DNA of 64,000 bases from JACVRW01 sp963746825 (lineage in GTDB: Bacteria > Actinomycetota > Thermoleophilia > Solirubrobacterales > Thermoleophilaceae). The stretch covers positions 186,001 through 250,000 of the forward strand of contig CAVVCU010000005.1 in the NCBI GenBank assembly GCA_963746825.1, written 5' to 3'. Under the pieces are notes generated by a model. The model ran no database searches, was not told the origin of the DNA, and saw only the letters and a program-made list of their open reading frames with translations. Position 1 is the stretch's first letter. Each line of letters opens with the position of its first letter. A program made the position numbers and the translations under genes. Of this stretch, positions 1 to 10,312 are shown one piece after another.

Positions 1-300
1 GGCCAGAAGTTCTTCGATGACTTCGAGGCCAAGTACGGCGAGGCCAACCCCGATCCCTACGCGATCTACGGCTACGAGGCGATGAACCTCGTGCTCGACA
101 CGTGTGAGGAGCTGGGTCCGGACTGCAGCGACAAGCAGGCCATGATCGATGCGCTGTTCGCGACCAAGGGCCGCGAGTCGGTGCTCGGCACGTACGACAT
201 CGACGAGAACGGTGACACCACGCTCACCGACTACGGGATCTACACGATCGACGGTGGCGAGCTCACCTTCGACCAGACGATCAAGGCGGAGGGCGGCTGA
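1..300 (+). CDS. livK: Branched-chain amino acid ABC transporter substrate-binding protein, C-terminal end (partial)
   Basis: The frame is open from the first base and gives the last 99 residues of a periplasmic-binding-protein-like protein. The tail has the features of LivK-type receptors: a YAIYGYEAM helix, a short Cys-containing loop (CEELGPDCSD) and a closing domain of the form YDIDENGDTTLTDYGIYTI. The protein would bind an amino acid or amide outside the membrane and pass it to the permeases encoded next. The identity rests mainly on the complete LivHMGF set downstream in the same direction. The N-terminus, with its lipoprotein signal, lies outside the window. A strong hairpin follows the stop, separating this gene from the permeases. 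Confidence 0.85.
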   Translation, partial: GQKFFDDFEAKYGEANPDPYAIYGYEAMNLVLDTCEELGPDCSDKQAMIDALFATKGRESVLGTYDIDENGDTTLTDYGIYTIDGGELTFDQTIKAEGG

Positions 301-326
301 TCGAGCCGAGCTGACGCCTGTTGCAG

Positions 327-363
327 GAAAGGGGGCGGGCCTTTCGGTCCGCCCCCTTTCTCT
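327..363 (+). terminator. Hairpin terminator or attenuator between livK and livH
   Basis: A perfect 12-base stem (327-338 with 349-360) encloses a 10-base loop and is followed by a short T-containing tail. It lies 27 bases after the receptor stop and about 95 bases before livH. Such a structure would leave the receptor more abundant than the membrane components, as is usual for binding-protein transporters. Confidence 0.7.
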
Positions 364-455
364 GATACACATGCGCCGTAGAAGGGCTGCGCCAAGCGCC
401 CTGAGCGACTAGGGGAGGGATTCTGGAAGCGAGTACGGAGGCTGCCCGGGGGCCG

Positions 456-1490
456 GTGCGCACCAACACGTGGGATCGCGTGCGGGGGTACATCGGTGAG
501 TACGGGCTGATCGCGCTCCTCCTGGTGATGCCGGTCGTCTACGGCATCCAGGACATCTCGCAGGACGGCAGCCTCGCTCGCCTCGGCAACAACGTCGTCG
601 ACGGGCTGTCCAACGGCGCCATCTGGGCGCTCGTCGCCCTCGGCTACACGCTCGTCTACGGCATCGTCGAGCTGATCAACTTCGCTCACGGCGAGGTGTT
701 CATGATCGGCTCGCTGGTGACCGCCGGGTTCTTCGGGACGATCGGCCTGACCGCGTCCACCGGGGTGGGCGGCCTGGTGATCGGCCTGCTCGTGACGCTC
801 ATCCTGGCCATGCTGGCCAGCGGCGCACTGAACGTGATGATCGAGCGGGTGGCCTACCGGCCGCTGAGATCGGCGCCCAAGCTGGCGCCGTTGATCACGG
901 CGGTGGGCTTCTCGTTCATCCTCCAGAACGTCGGCATTCTCTGGATCGGCGGGTCGCCCGAGGGCATTCCCGACCTGATCAACGCGCAGAAGGAGCTCTT
1001 CAACATCGCCGGCGTGTCGGTTTCGCAGGGCGACGTGCTCGCGGTCGCGGCCACCATTCCGCTTGTCCTTCTGCTCACCACCTTCATCTCACAGAGCCGC
1101 CTCGGCCGCGCCATGCGCGCCACCGCCCAGGATCCCGAGGCCGCGCGGCTGATGGGCATCAACGTCGACACCACGATCTCGCTGACCTTCCTGCTCGGCG
1201 GCATCATGGCCGGGGCCGCCGGACTCATCTACGCCCTCTACCAGACCACCATCTGGTACTTCCAGGGCTTCCAGGCCGGCCTCATCGCCTTCACCGCTGC
1301 CGTGATGGGAGGCATCGGCAACCTGCAGGGCGCCGTGCTCGGCGGCTTCATCATCGGCATCATCCAGCAGATCTCCGACAACCGCATCGGCGGTCAGTGG
1401 ACGCCGGCCATCGTGTTCGCCTACCTGGTGCTGGTGATGGTGTTCCGCCCGCAGGGCCTGCTCGGAGAGCAGACCCGGGAGGCCGGATGA
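456..1490 (+). CDS. livH: Branched-chain amino acid ABC transporter permease LivH
   Basis: This 344-residue polytopic membrane protein is one half of the transmembrane channel of a HAAT-type importer. It carries the LivH segments GLSNGAIWALVALGYTLVYG (about residues 50-70), IERVAYRPLR followed by APLITAVGFSF, and a late GRAMRATAQDPEAARLMGIN loop, the EAA-like contact with the ATPases. The GTG at 456 is the first common start. A CTG in frame at 423, preceded by GGGGAGGG, would add eleven residues and is a real alternative. The stop overlaps the ATG of livM (ATGA). Confidence 0.93.
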   Translation: MRTNTWDRVRGYIGEYGLIALLLVMPVVYGIQDISQDGSLARLGNNVVDGLSNGAIWALVALGYTLVYGIVELINFAHGEVFMIGSLVTAGFFGTIGLTASTGVGGLVIGLLVTLILAMLASGALNVMIERVAYRPLRSAPKLAPLITAVGFSFILQNVGILWIGGSPEGIPDLINAQKELFNIAGVSVSQGDVLAVAATIPLVLLLTTFISQSRLGRAMRATAQDPEAARLMGINVDTTISLTFLLGGIMAGAAGLIYALYQTTIWYFQGFQAGLIAFTAAVMGGIGNLQGAVLGGFIIGIIQQISDNRIGGQWTPAIVFAYLVLVMVFRPQGLLGEQTREAG

Positions 1491-2803
1491 GCGCCACGGT
1501 CGACCAGCCTCGCCGGCTCGACCTGAAGACCGACCGGCGCACGCTCATCGCGCTGGGAGCGGGGCTGGTCATCGCGCTCTGGATGGCCGACCAGATCGAG
1601 ATGAACCTGTTCATGGCGTTCGTGGGCTGGGTGCTCGTCGCCGTGCGCACCATCTTCCACGAGAACAAGTGGGTGAACCGAGGGACCGTGGTGGCCTTCC
1701 TCGCCTGGGCGCTCATCCTGCCCTTCTTCCACGACTCCGGCTCGGGTTTCATCGAGGACGTCACGCTCGCTCTCGCCTACACGGTGATGGCCCTCGGGCT
1801 CAACATCATCGTCGGCTTCGCGGGACTGCTCGACCTGGGCTATGTCGCCTTCTACGCGCTCGGCGCGCTCACGTCGGGCTGGTTCATGTCCGGCTTCTTC
1901 GTCAACGCCGGCGGCGGCGAGGGCGTCGCCATATTGGTGGGCGAGCCCGCCTCGAACCTGCCGGGCCTCCACGTCAACTTCCTGCTCGTGCTGGTGATCG
2001 CGGTGATCGTCACCACGATCGCGGGGATGTTGATCGGGTTACCCACGCTGCGCCTGCGCGGCGACTACATCGCGATCGTGACGCTCGCCTTCGGCGAGAT
2101 CATCGGCCGCCTGGTGATCAACGGCGACGAGATCAAGATCGCCGGCGAGAAGATCACCAATGGCCGCCAGGGCATCACGCCCATCGACAAGATCAACCTG
2201 CCCTTCGTCGAACCCTTCACCGGCTTAGAGCTCAGACCGTGGTACTTCGTGGCTCTGGCGCTCGTGGTGCTCGTCCTGTTCGTCAACTACCGGCTGCGCG
2301 ACTCGCGTCTCGGCCGGGCCTGGATCGCGCTGCGCGAGGACGAGGTGGCCGCCGCGTCGATGGGTGTGCCGCTGGTCAAGACCAAGCTGGTGGCCTACGG
2401 CACGGGCGCGGCTTTCGGCGGCCTCTCCGGAGTGTTCCTCGGCTCCTACCTGAACACGGTCAACGCCGACCAGTTCCAGTTCTCGTTCTCGATCTTCGTG
2501 CTCTCGATGGTCATCCTGGGCGGCCTGGGCTCGATCGAGGGCGTGATGCTCGGCGCCATCGTGCTCACGTTCATCAACTTCAACCTGATCCCCGACGTGT
2601 TCAACGACTACCCCCAGAAACTCGGTCTCGACTTCGACCTCACCGAGCTCTCGTTCGGGATCTTCGGCTTCCTGCTCGTGATCATGATGGTGCTGCGGCC
2701 CGAGGGACTGATACCGGAGCGAAGACGGCAGATCGAGCTCCGAGAGGGCATCGGTGACACCGAGTTCGGCGGGGGCGAGACCATCGAGGAGGTGAGGGCA
2801 TGA
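1487..2803 (+). CDS. livM: Branched-chain amino acid ABC transporter permease LivM
   Basis: The 438-residue protein is the second permease of the importer. The family core begins near residue 100 with MALGLNIIVGFAGLLDLGYV and continues with RLRGDYIAIVTLAFGEIIG and the cytoplasmic loop GRAWIALREDEVAAASMGV that docks on the ATPase. Before the core are about 95 extra residues with two or three predicted membrane helices, seen in many actinobacterial and proteobacterial LivM proteins. The ATG at 1487 overlaps the livH stop. The open frame extends further upstream, but that part lies inside livH and has the wrong composition. The stop overlaps the livG start. Confidence 0.93.
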   Translation: MSATVDQPRRLDLKTDRRTLIALGAGLVIALWMADQIEMNLFMAFVGWVLVAVRTIFHENKWVNRGTVVAFLAWALILPFFHDSGSGFIEDVTLALAYTVMALGLNIIVGFAGLLDLGYVAFYALGALTSGWFMSGFFVNAGGGEGVAILVGEPASNLPGLHVNFLLVLVIAVIVTTIAGMLIGLPTLRLRGDYIAIVTLAFGEIIGRLVINGDEIKIAGEKITNGRQGITPIDKINLPFVEPFTGLELRPWYFVALALVVLVLFVNYRLRDSRLGRAWIALREDEVAAASMGVPLVKTKLVAYGTGAAFGGLSGVFLGSYLNTVNADQFQFSFSIFVLSMVILGGLGSIEGVMLGAIVLTFINFNLIPDVFNDYPQKLGLDFDLTELSFGIFGFLLVIMMVLRPEGLIPERRRQIELREGIGDTEFGGGETIEEVRA

Positions 2804-3654
2804 GCGACCAGGCAGGCAACGGGAGCGCCCTCCTCACGGCCGAGAACGTGACCAAGGTCTTCGGCGGCCTGGTGGCGGTCGAGGACGTGAACTTCGAGAT
2901 CCCCGAGCGCTCGATCGTGTCGATCATCGGCCCCAACGGCGCGGGCAAGACCACCTTCTTCAACATGCTCACCGGGCTCTACAAGCCCACCTACGGGCGG
3001 ATCAGCTTCGCCGGTAAGAACGTGACCGGCCGCCGCCCCGATCTGATCATGAAGGACGGCGTGGCCCGCACCTTCCAGAACATCCGCCTGTTCGGGACGA
3101 TGACCGCGCTCGAGAACGTGATGGTCGGCCAGAACTCGCGCATGCGCGCCGGGTTGTTCGGCTCGATCCTCCACATGCCCTGGGTGAACAAGGAGGAGCG
3201 CGCGGTCGAGGAGAAGGCGCGCGAGACGCTCAGCTATTCGGGGATCGACGAGAGCCAGCACGAGCAGATGTCGGTCAACCTGTCCTACGGGGATCAGCGC
3301 CGCCTGGAGATCGCCCGCGCGCTGGCCTCAGACCCCAAGCTGCTGCTGCTCGACGAGCCCACCGCGGGGATGAACCCCCAGGAGTCCGCGGGCCTCACCG
3401 ACTTCATGCACAAGCTGCGTGACGAGCGTGGGCTGACGATCCTGTTGATCGAGCACGACATGTCGGTCGTGATGGGCGTGTCCGAGTACATCACCGTGCT
3501 CGACCACGGCCAGAAGATCGCCGAGGGCACGCCGGAGGAGGTCCGCAAGAACGAGCGCGTGGTGGAGGCCTACCTCGGCAAGCAGGGCGAGAAGGAAGCC
3601 GAGGAGGGCGCGTCGCGGCGGCGGGGCGCGACGGCGCCGGAGGACGAGGCCTGA
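2800..3654 (+). CDS. livG: Branched-chain amino acid ABC transporter ATP-binding protein LivG
   Basis: This is a 284-residue ABC ATPase of the LivG type. Walker A is GPNGAGKTT at about residues 44-52, the signature is LSYGDQRR near 163, and Walker B is LLLLDEPTAGMNPQE, with the MNPQES stretch typical of LivG rather than LivF. The H-loop reads LLIEHDMSVVM. A charged tail of about 25 residues (KEAEEGASRRRG) extends beyond the family end. Start and stop overlap livM and livF, so the four genes are translationally coupled. Confidence 0.95.
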   Translation: MSDQAGNGSALLTAENVTKVFGGLVAVEDVNFEIPERSIVSIIGPNGAGKTTFFNMLTGLYKPTYGRISFAGKNVTGRRPDLIMKDGVARTFQNIRLFGTMTALENVMVGQNSRMRAGLFGSILHMPWVNKEERAVEEKARETLSYSGIDESQHEQMSVNLSYGDQRRLEIARALASDPKLLLLDEPTAGMNPQESAGLTDFMHKLRDERGLTILLIEHDMSVVMGVSEYITVLDHGQKIAEGTPEEVRKNERVVEAYLGKQGEKEAEEGASRRRGATAPEDEA

Positions 3655-4364
3655 TGGCGCTGCTCGAGGTAACTGACATCCGCACCTTCTACGGGAACAT
3701 CGAGGCCCTGAAGGGGATCTCGCTGACCGTCGAGGAGGGTGAGGTGGTCACGCTGATCGGCTCCAACGGGGCGGGAAAGTCGACGACGCTGCGCTCGATC
3801 TCGGGCCTGACGCCGCCCCGCGAGGGCTCGATCAAGTTCGACGGCACCGAGATCGGCGAGGTGCCGCCGCAGGAGATCGTCGAGCGCGGCATCTCGCTCT
3901 CGCCCGAGGGCCGTCATGTGTTCCCGCGCATGACCGTGCGCGAGAACCTCGACCTCGGTGCCTACCTGCGCAAGGACGCCGACGAGATCGCCACCGATCG
4001 TGACCGGGTCTTCTCGCTGTTCCCGCGCCTCAAGGAGCGCGAGAAGCAGAAGGGCGGAACGATGTCCGGGGGCGAGCAGCAGATGCTGGCGATCGGACGC
4101 GCGCTGATGGCCAACCCCAAGCTGCTGCTGCTCGATGAGCCCTCGATGGGGATCGCGCCGATCCTGGTGGAGCGCATCTACGAGACGATCGCCGAGATCA
4201 ACCGCCAGGGAACGACGATCCTGCTGGTCGAGCAGAACGCCAACTACGCGCTGGAGGTCTCCAAGCGCGGCTACGTGCTCGAGACCGGCACCGTCGCCCT
4301 GGAGGATCAGTCGAGCTCCCTGCGCGACAATCCCGACGTTCAGAAGGCCTACCTCGGAGCGTGA
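3654..4364 (+). CDS. livF: Branched-chain amino acid ABC transporter ATP-binding protein LivF
   Basis: The second ATPase of the importer has 236 residues, the usual LivF size. Walker A is GSNGAGKST at about residues 36-44, the signature is MSGGEQQML near 139 and Walker B is LLLLDEPSMGIAP. The motif LEVTDIRTFYGNIEALKGIS at the N-terminus and the final VQKAYLG are typical of LivF. It starts on the last base of the livG stop codon, and its own stop overlaps the GTG of the next small gene. Confidence 0.95.
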   Translation: MALLEVTDIRTFYGNIEALKGISLTVEEGEVVTLIGSNGAGKSTTLRSISGLTPPREGSIKFDGTEIGEVPPQEIVERGISLSPEGRHVFPRMTVRENLDLGAYLRKDADEIATDRDRVFSLFPRLKEREKQKGGTMSGGEQQMLAIGRALMANPKLLLLDEPSMGIAPILVERIYETIAEINRQGTTILLVEQNANYALEVSKRGYVLETGTVALEDQSSSLRDNPDVQKAYLGA

Positions 4365-4648
4365 CCATGGACCTCTTCGCAGTCATCGGCGCACAGGCTC
4401 TCTGGCTCACCTACATCTGGCTGGCCTCGGCCATCGTGGCCTCCTACCTGTCGGCTCGCAAGGGCTACGGCGAGAAGCTCGGGCTGGCCTTCGGCCTCCT
4501 GCTTTCTTTCGTCGGCGCGATCATCTGGCTCGTGTGGCCGGCCAAGTCCGATTCGCGCTGGAAGCTCCAGGGCCCATTCGGCAGCGGCGGCAAGACGGTG
4601 GCCGAGCTGCGCGCCGAGCAGGCCGCCCTGCGCGAGGACGAGAGCTAG
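4361..4648 (+). CDS. Small two-helix membrane protein at the end of the liv operon
   Basis: The 95-residue product has a hydrophobic N-terminal segment (about residues 5-30), a short basic loop (SARKGYGEKLG) and a second helix (about 43-60, LLLSFVGAIIWLVWPAK), then a polar tail ending in an acidic Glu-rich helix. The layout resembles small PLDc_N/phospholipase-like or superinfection-immunity membrane proteins, but no family is certain. GTG at 4361 overlaps the livF stop; an ATG six bases later is an alternative start. Its position suggests co-expression with the transporter. The function is unknown. Confidence 0.7.
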   Translation: MTMDLFAVIGAQALWLTYIWLASAIVASYLSARKGYGEKLGLAFGLLLSFVGAIIWLVWPAKSDSRWKLQGPFGSGGKTVAELRAEQAALREDES

Positions 4649-5554
4649 CTAGACGGTCGCGCGCAGCGCGGCTTCGAGGTCCGGCTGGCGGAAGCGGTAG
4701 CCGGATTCCTCCAGGCGCTTGGGCACCACGCGCTGGCCGGTGGTCACGATCTCCGCCATCTCGCCGTAGAGCGTCTTGACGGCAAGCGCGGGGACCGGCG
4801 CGAACGCGGGCCGCTTGAGCACCTTGCCCAGCGTCTTCGACAGCTCCTTGTTGGTCACCGGCTCGGGGGCGGTCACGTTGACCGGGCCGCTCAGGTCGCC
4901 GTCGAGGCAGGCCACCAGCGCGCCGACCACGTCGTCGAGGTGGATCCAGGCCACGTACTGCTTTCCGCCCGCCACGGGCCCGCCGATTCCCAGCTTGAAG
5001 AACGGCAGCATCTTCTCGAGCGCGCCACCCTCTTCGGAGAGCACCACGCCGGTGCGCGTGAACACCACCCGCGGGCCGAGCTCGGCCGCCTTCTGCGCCT
5101 CGGCCTCCCAGTCGCGAACGATGTGGGCCAGGAAGTCGTCGCCCGGCGGGCGCGTCCTCGTCGAGGCGCTCGTCGCCGCGCGGGCCGTAGAAGCCGGTGG
5201 CCGACTGCGACACCAGCACCCCGGGACGCTCGTCGGCCGGCAGCTCGGCCAGCGCGGCCACCAGCTGCCGCGTGGAGAGAATGCGCGAGTCGCGGATCTC
5301 CCGCTTGACCTCGGCGCTCCAGCGCTGCGCGATGGTCTCGCCCAGCAGGTGCACGACGGCGTCGCGGCCACGCAGGCTGTCGAGCGGGGGCGGCTCGCCC
5401 TTGGGGTCCTTCCACGCCTGCGCCTCGACGCCCAGCGAGGAGGCGGCGCGCTCGGGGTTGCGCGACAGCGCGGTCACCTCGTCACCGCGCGCGGTCAGCT
5501 CGCGCACGAGCGCTTGGCCGATCGTTCCTGTCGCTCCGGTGACTGTTACTCGCA

Positions 5555-5555
<1 letters not shown>
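4649..5555 (-). CDS. TIGR01777-type SDR epimerase (frameshifted)
   Basis: This is an NAD(P)-binding atypical short-chain dehydrogenase. The N-terminal Rossmann motif is TVTGATGTIG at residues 3-12, followed by HLLGETIAQRWS and SQSATGFYGPRGDE with the active-site Tyr, all characteristic of the YfcH/TIGR01777 family. The frame breaks near 5145, where the minus strand reads GCGCCCGCC. Removing one C joins RLDEDAPPGD to DFLAHIVRDWEAEA and continues through WIHLDDVVGALVACL to the stop at 4649, giving about 301 residues, the family size. The ATG shares a base with the malic enzyme stop (TAATG), so the two are probably co-transcribed. The physiological substrate is unknown. Confidence 0.85.
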
Positions 5556-7015
<1,460 letters not shown>

Positions 7016-7029
7016 CTGAAGCGTGCCCG

Positions 7030-7035
7030 ATGATA
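7030..7035 (-). promoter_or_regulatory. Candidate -10 element for the malic enzyme gene
   Basis: The minus strand reads TATCAT, five of six matches to TATAAT, ending 14 bases before the ATG. No good -35 element is visible at the usual spacing, so the call is tentative. Confidence 0.35.
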
Positions 7036-7087
7036 CGTGCCGACTTCTTCGGGAACCCGAGGCGGGCAGCGGACAGTCAAGGGGTAG

Positions 7088-7667
7088 ATGTTCCTCACGC
7101 TCGTGCAGCCAGCCGCCACAGCCCCGGTCACGCCAGAGCGGTTCGGCGAGTTGTTCGAGCAGCACGCGGATTCCGTCTACAACTTCTGCTTCCGGCGCCT
7201 GGCCGACTGGGCAATGGCGGAGGACATGACCTCGGCCGTGTTCCTGGAGGCCTGGCGGCGCCGGGACCGCGTGGATCTGACCGAGCAGCCACCGCTCCCG
7301 TGGCTGCTGGGGGTGGCCAACAACCTGATGCGCAACCACCGCCGCTCGTTGCGCCGGGCTCGAGCCGCGCTCGAGCGCTTTCACGCTTCCGCCAGCACAC
7401 CCGACTTCGGCGATGAGCTGGCCGACAGACTCGACGCCGAGCGCCGCATGCGCGCCGTGCAGGAGCGGATCGGCGCGCTCGCTCCTCACGAGCGCGAGGC
7501 GCTCGAGCTGTGCGTCTGGGCCGAGCTCTCCTACGCCGATGCCGCGCGCGCCCTCGAGGTGCCGGTCGGGACCGTGCGCTCGCGCCTGTCGCGCGCCCGC
7601 GCGCGCCTGCGGGAGCTGCTCGACGACGACGAGGCGAACGCAGTTGCGGGGGAGGAATCCGACATGA
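7088..7667 (+). CDS. ECF-type RNA polymerase sigma factor
   Basis: Region 2 (about residues 18-85) includes FEQHADSVYNFCFRRLADW and DMTSAVFLEAWRRRD. Region 4 (about 120-180) includes IGALAPHEREALELCVWAELSYADAA and VPVGTVRSRLSRARARLREL, a typical helix-turn-helix for -35 recognition. The next gene begins at 7664 after a strong GGGGGAGGA site, but the sigma frame as read runs straight into it with no stop. A stop at 7665-7667 in another frame would give the usual ATGA overlap, so a one-base error near the 3' end is likely; the end given assumes this. Alternatively the two are a true fusion. The partner gene probably encodes its membrane regulator. Confidence 0.8.
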
Positions 7668-8668
7668 ACGACCTGCGCCCGCCCGAGCCGCGGCCGCTGC
7701 CGCCGTCGCGCCGCGCCGCGCGCCGCGAGCACCTGATTCGAGAGCTGCGCGCGCCGCGCCGTCGTCGACCGAGCTTCGCCCGGCGCGCCCTCCTGCTGCT
7801 GCCAATCGGCGCGACGCTCGCCGGCGGGGCGTTCGCGGCGACCCAGATCTGGCAGTCGAGCCACCCGGCGACATCGTGCGGGTCGAGTGTTACGAGCGGG
7901 CGTCCCTGGAGGCGCCGCATCGCGAGGCGAGCTCCGATGTTCTGGGCCTGCGCGGGCCGCGCCAGCGGGCGCGGGGGGCGACGGCCATGTGCGCCGCCCT
8001 CTGGACGCGCGGCGTCCTGGGCGACGGCGGCAAGCCGCCCGCTCGAGGCGTGCGTGCATCGCGGGCGGACAGCGGTGTTCCCTGGATCCGCCGAGTACCT
8101 GTGTCGCGCTAGCGATGAGGCCGGTGACAGGGTTCACGCGCGAGCAGGCCCGGATGGTGGCCTACCTCGACCGGATCGCGGCGCTGCTGGGCAGGTGCGG
8201 CGACCCGGACGAGATCGCTCGCCGGCTCGACAGTGATCGTGCGACGCAGAGGCGGCGACCCGCCTGATCTGAACCTGCCGCTGGCTCCCGGCCGCGACTG
8301 CGGCCCGGCGTTGTCCCGCCGCGACGCGCTGAAGGTTGCGTTGATCGACGTCAGGGCCGCAGCGACTCCTTCATGCCACCGGCGTTCATGGGGTGCGAGG
8401 AGAGCTACGGCGTGCGTGGAGCGAGCTCCGGCGGGCACGAACTGCGCCATTGGCCTCGGCGGTCCCCGGGCTCCCGTCCTGCCCGGACGGCGCACAGGCC
8501 CAGCGACTGGTGCGTCGCGGCCTCGACCGGCGTGGCCTGGAGGACTGGCGCATTCTGGTGATCCCGCCGGAGTCGTTCAGCACGCGCTACTGCTACGTCT
8601 TCAGCCGCGTCTATCCGGAGCGCCGCGAGGTGCGGCTGCGCAGCATGGTCGACGATCCCAACCGTTGA
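7664..8668 (+). pseudogene. Membrane-anchored partner of the ECF sigma factor, broken by several frameshifts
   Basis: The start has a good ribosome binding site and encodes MNDLRPPEPRPLPP, then a basic stretch, then a hydrophobic helix (RRALLLLPIGATLAGGAFAA, about residues 40-60). This layout resembles anti-sigma-like CU044_5270 proteins encoded after ECF sigma genes. Coding character then moves between frames: IVRVECYERASLEA, AALWTRGVLGDGG, LEACVHRGRTAVFPGSAEYL, FTREQARMVAYLDRIAALL and finally LEDWRILVIPPESFSTRYCY up to the stop at 8668. At least four indels are needed to restore one protein of about 330 residues. It is either a real pseudogene or a poorly sequenced stretch. Confidence 0.6.
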
Positions 8669-8693
8669 CCGGCGTCGATGAGGCGGTTAGCGT
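8665..8693 (+). promoter_or_regulatory. Promoter of the M1 peptidase gene, leaderless type
   Basis: A -35 element TTGACC (8665-8670; five of six matches to TTGACA) and a -10 element TAGCGT (8688-8693) are separated by exactly 17 bases. The -10 ends 6 bases before the ATG at 8700, so transcription should begin at or next to the start codon. No ribosome binding site is present. Confidence 0.65.
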
Positions 8694-8699
8694 CCCCCC

Positions 8700-10268
8700 A
8701 TGGATACTTCGCGCACCACCCCAGGAGTGCGCGCCCGTCACATTGTGGCGCTCGCACTAACTCTGTTGGCCGTCGGAGCACTGGTCGGCCCGGCCCAGGC
8801 GAGGAGGTATCAGTCACCCTCTCCGGGGGCGGCCGGTGTCGGTGACCGGCTGTTTCCCCAGCTGGGCAACGGCGGCTACGACGCCGAGCACTATCACCTG
8901 GCGCTCACCTACCCGACGAGCGCCCCTGAGCAGGACGTCGAGGGACGGGTAGCGATGTTCGCGCGCGCCACGCAGTCGCTGTCGAGCTTCAATCTCGACT
9001 ACGCCAACGGCACGGTGTCCGCTGTCCAGGTCAACGGCCGTGACGCCGCCTACGTGCAGGACGGCGAGGAGCTGGTGATCACCCCCGGCCGCGCGATCCG
9101 CAAGGGCCGCCGTTTCGTGGTGAAGGTCGACTTCGTGGGCGGACCCGATGTGCCGGCCGTGGATGACCCCTTTCCCTACGGCTGGTTCACCACGCTCGAC
9201 GGGTCGGTGACCGCCGGGCAGCCGGACAAGGGGCACTGGATCTACCCGGTCAACGACCATCCGGTGGACAAGGCCACCTACACGATCAAGCTCGACGTTC
9301 CCGAGGGCGTGACCGCCGTGGCCAGCGGCGTGCTGCGCTGGAGCCGCACGCATCAGGGCCGCACGGTGTCGCTCTACGTCATGGACGAGCCGATGGCCTC
9401 GGAGCTGACGCAGGTGGCCGTGGGGGACCTGAGCGTGATCGAACGGGGTCGCGCCCGCGGAGTCGACCTGCGTGACGTGGTGGCCAACGCCTGCGCCGAG
9501 CAGGCCGAGCCGATTCTCGCCAAGACCCCCGACCACATGCGGTGGATGGTGGATCGCGCCGGGCGCTATCCGTTCGACAACTACGGAGTGCTCGTGGCCG
9601 ATCAAGCCTTCGAATACGCGCTCGAGACCCAGACGCTCTCATTGACGCCCTGCCAGGTCTACGGTCCCGAAGGGCTCCCGCCGGGGCTCGTGGAGGTGAT
9701 CAACGTCCACGAGGTGGCCCACCAGTGGTTCGGAAACAGCGTGGCTCCCGAGAGCTGGAGCGACCTTTGGCTCAACGAGGGCCACGCCACCTGGTACGAG
9801 TGGACCTACGACGACGAGTTCGACCTCACCGACGCCCCCGACCTGGTCGAGCGCACGCGCGAGGCCTACTCGCAGGGCGACATCTGGCGCGCCGAGTTCG
9901 GGCCCGTCGCGTTGCCTGCTTCGGGTGATATCGACGTGTTGTTCAGTCCGAACGTCTACGACGGCGGGGCGACCGTGCTCTACGCGCTGCGTCAGCTGAT
10001 CGGCGACAAGACGTTCCGTAAGCTCGAGCACCGCTGGGCGCAGCACTACGAGGGCGAGTCGGTCGGCACCGGCGACTTCATCGCCTTCGCGTCGAAGGTC
10101 GCTCACCGTGACCTGCGCGTCTTCCTGGAGGACTGGCTCTACGGCACCGAGACCCCGCCCATGCCCGGCCATCCGGACTGGACGGTGAGCCCGGTCGAGG
10201 CGCCGGTTTCCACGGCGCGCAGGCAAGGCACCACGCACCGGATCGAGCGCAACTTGCGGCGCCGCTGA
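8700..10268 (+). CDS. Secreted M1-family zinc metallopeptidase
   Basis: The 522-residue protein begins with a signal peptide (residues about 13-36, ending AQA). The N-terminal beta domain of M1 aminopeptidases follows, then the zinc site HEVAHQWFG (about residues 337-345) and, 18 residues after the second His, the third ligand in NEGHATWYEW. The canonical GxMEN substrate loop is replaced by an ALETQTLSL motif, a variant seen in actinobacterial M1 proteins that keeps the Glu. The protein is shorter than PepN-type enzymes and lacks the C-terminal helical domain. It presumably trims peptides outside the cell. It has its own leaderless promoter. Confidence 0.88.
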   Translation: MDTSRTTPGVRARHIVALALTLLAVGALVGPAQARRYQSPSPGAAGVGDRLFPQLGNGGYDAEHYHLALTYPTSAPEQDVEGRVAMFARATQSLSSFNLDYANGTVSAVQVNGRDAAYVQDGEELVITPGRAIRKGRRFVVKVDFVGGPDVPAVDDPFPYGWFTTLDGSVTAGQPDKGHWIYPVNDHPVDKATYTIKLDVPEGVTAVASGVLRWSRTHQGRTVSLYVMDEPMASELTQVAVGDLSVIERGRARGVDLRDVVANACAEQAEPILAKTPDHMRWMVDRAGRYPFDNYGVLVADQAFEYALETQTLSLTPCQVYGPEGLPPGLVEVINVHEVAHQWFGNSVAPESWSDLWLNEGHATWYEWTYDDEFDLTDAPDLVERTREAYSQGDIWRAEFGPVALPASGDIDVLFSPNVYDGGATVLYALRQLIGDKTFRKLEHRWAQHYEGESVGTGDFIAFASKVAHRDLRVFLEDWLYGTETPPMPGHPDWTVSPVEAPVSTARRQGTTHRIERNLRRR

Positions 10269-10300
10269 GCTCAAGCCCTCGCGGCGCAGGGTCTCGTCGG

Positions 10301-10306
10301 TACGGT
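10301..10306 (+). promoter_or_regulatory. -10 element of polA, leaderless type
   Basis: TACGGT ends 6 bases before the GTG start of polA. The spacing matches that seen at seven other genes in this window. No clear -35 element is present. Confidence 0.4.
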
Positions 10307-10312
10307 TAGGCC

